33,652 bases of DNA, from NCBI GenBank assembly GCA_937900425.1, contig CALCDT010000309.1:1-33652 (forward strand), read 5' to 3'. Each line of letters opens with the position of its first letter. Within the stretch, counting starts at the first letter, position 1. The notes beneath the pieces are model-generated. The model was not told where the DNA came from, ran no database searches, and saw nothing but the letters and a program-made list of their open reading frames with translations. The position numbers were made by a program, and so were the translations under genes. This document shows, in pieces, positions 32,548-33,652 of the stretch. This DNA is from an uncultured Alphaproteobacteria bacterium. Its GTDB lineage: Bacteria; Pseudomonadota; Alphaproteobacteria; Rhizobiales; Pleomorphomonadaceae.

Positions 32548-33652
32548 ATGTCCATCAATCTCAAGATTCCCGACCTCACGGAGCTGAAGCCCCGCATCAC
32601 GGTGTTCGGCGTCGGCGGCGCCGGCGGCAACGCCGTGAACAACATGATCAACGCCGGCCTGCAGGGCGTGGAGTTCGTGGTCGCGAACACCGACGCCCAG
32701 GCCCTGATGATGTCGCGGGCCGAACGCATCATCCAGATGGGCGTCGCCGTGACGGAAGGCCTCGGCGCCGGCTCGCAGCCGGAAGTCGGCCGCGCCGCCG
32801 CCGAGGAGGTGATCGACGAGATCAACGACCATCTCGCCGGCTCCCACATGGTGTTCATCACCGCCGGCATGGGCGGCGGCACCGGCACCGGCGCCGCCCC
32901 GGTCGTGGCCCGCGCGGCCCGCGAACACGGCATCCTCACCGTCGGCGTGGTCACCAAGCCGTTCCAGTTCGAGGGCGCCCGGCGCATGCGCATCGCCGAC
33001 GCCGGTATCGAGGAGCTGCAGGCCGCGGTCGACACGCTGATCTGCATCCCGAACCAGAACCTGTTCCGCATCGCCAACGACAAGACCACCTTCGCCGACG
33101 CCTTCGCGATGGCCGACCAGGTGCTCTATTCGGGCGTCGCCTGCATCACCGACCTGATGGTCAAGGAAGGCCTCATCAACCTCGACTTCGCCGACGTCCG
33201 CTCGGTCATGCGCGGCATGGGCAAGGCGATGATGGGCACCGGCGAGGCCTCCGGCGACAAGCGCGCCATCCAGGCGGCCGAGGCGGCGATCGCCAACCCG
33301 CTGCTCGACGAGGTGTCGATGAAGGGCTCCAAGGGCCTGCTCATCTCGATCACCGGCGGCAAGGACCTCACCCTGTTCGAGGTCGACGAGGCCGCCACCC
33401 GTATCCGCGAGGAAGTCGACCAGGACGCCAACATCATCCTCGGCGCCACCTTCGACGACGAGCTCGAGGGCGTCATCCGCGTCTCGGTGGTCGCTACCGG
33501 CATCGACCAGGAAGCGAGCCAGCTGACCCGCAACGCCGAGGCCCGCATGGCCGACGTCGCGAGCCGGCTGACCCAGATCCGCAGCGGCTCCGCGGCCCCG
33601 GCCGCCCAGGCCGCCGCCGAGATCCGCACCGCCCCGCAGCCGGCGCCCCGCC
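32548..33652 (+). CDS. ftsZ: Cell division protein FtsZ (3' end beyond the window)
   Basis: Tubulin-like GTPase that forms the division ring. The 368 codons present cover the whole GTPase core. Nucleotide contacts are GVGGAGGNAV (21-30) and the signature GGGTGTG (109-115). The T7 loop NLDFAD (211-216, with D213 and D216) supplies the catalytic Asp to the neighbouring subunit. The frame is still open at the window edge, in an Ala/Pro/Gln-rich region that is the start of the disordered C-terminal linker; the C-terminal peptide that binds FtsA is not in view. ATG 32548 follows GAGGG. Confidence 0.98.
   Translation, partial: MSINLKIPDLTELKPRITVFGVGGAGGNAVNNMINAGLQGVEFVVANTDAQALMMSRAERIIQMGVAVTEGLGAGSQPEVGRAAAEEVIDEINDHLAGSHMVFITAGMGGGTGTGAAPVVARAAREHGILTVGVVTKPFQFEGARRMRIADAGIEELQAAVDTLICIPNQNLFRIANDKTTFADAFAMADQVLYSGVACITDLMVKEGLINLDFADVRSVMRGMGKAMMGTGEASGDKRAIQAAEAAIANPLLDEVSMKGSKGLLISITGGKDLTLFEVDEAATRIREEVDQDANIILGATFDDELEGVIRVSVVATGIDQEASQLTRNAEARMADVASRLTQIRSGSAAPAAQAAAEIRTAPQPAPR

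Overview
The window is about 33.7 kb of very GC-rich DNA from an alphaproteobacterium, most likely a member of the Hyphomicrobiales (Rhizobiales). The evidence is the petABC-mtnP-apt neighbourhood, the complete alphaproteobacterial division and cell wall (dcw) cluster, meso-diaminopimelate-type MurE, GANTC sites upstream of ftsZ, and short palindromic repeats of a kind common in that order. No rRNA, tRNA or CRISPR was seen.

Layout. 1-187 is the tail of an ABC exporter. 621-3373 is petABC, the cytochrome bc1 complex, ending in a strong terminator. 3580-6659 holds two adenine salvage genes, mtnP and apt, with a PAS-histidine kinase on the opposite strand between them. 6871-8079 is a fosmidomycin-resistance-type MFS exporter. 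8110-8941 is an AT-rich island leading into a DUF2272 gene. 8995-10028 carries an Rdx-like thioredoxin-fold gene and a secreted protein on the minus strand. 10128-11859 is the divergent pair epmA/efp, the EF-P modification enzyme and its substrate. 11891-12872 is a toxin-antitoxin patch: a frameshifted, N-terminally truncated GNAT toxin remnant beside an intact parDE with a palindromic operator. 12916-13838 is a tandem pair of MaoC-like hydratases on the minus strand.

14123 to the end is the dcw cluster: mraZ, rsmH, ftsL, ftsI, a fused murE-murF, mraY, murD, ftsW, murG, murC, [insertion], murB, ddl, ftsQ, ftsA and ftsZ (cut by the window end). Many junctions are 4-base stop/start overlaps, which points to translational coupling. 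The products take UDP-MurNAc (MurC, MurD, MurE-F) to lipid I and II (MraY, MurG), then to septal polymerisation (FtsW, FtsI) on the FtsZ ring (FtsA, FtsQ, FtsL). Upstream of mraZ are four NCCCA/TGGGN boxes at exactly 10-bp spacing, matching the known MraZ recognition pattern and overlapping a plausible promoter.

The most unusual part is the roughly 720-bp insertion between murC and murB. It contains four copies of one 35-38-nt palindromic repeat, arranged as two inverted pairs. One pair brackets only 77 bp of non-coding DNA. The other tightly brackets a small intact GIY-YIG nuclease gene. This resembles the REP/REPIN and RAYT transposase arrangement, but with a GIY-YIG nuclease in place of the tyrosine transposase. 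The arrangement is seen directly; mobilisation by the nuclease is a hypothesis.
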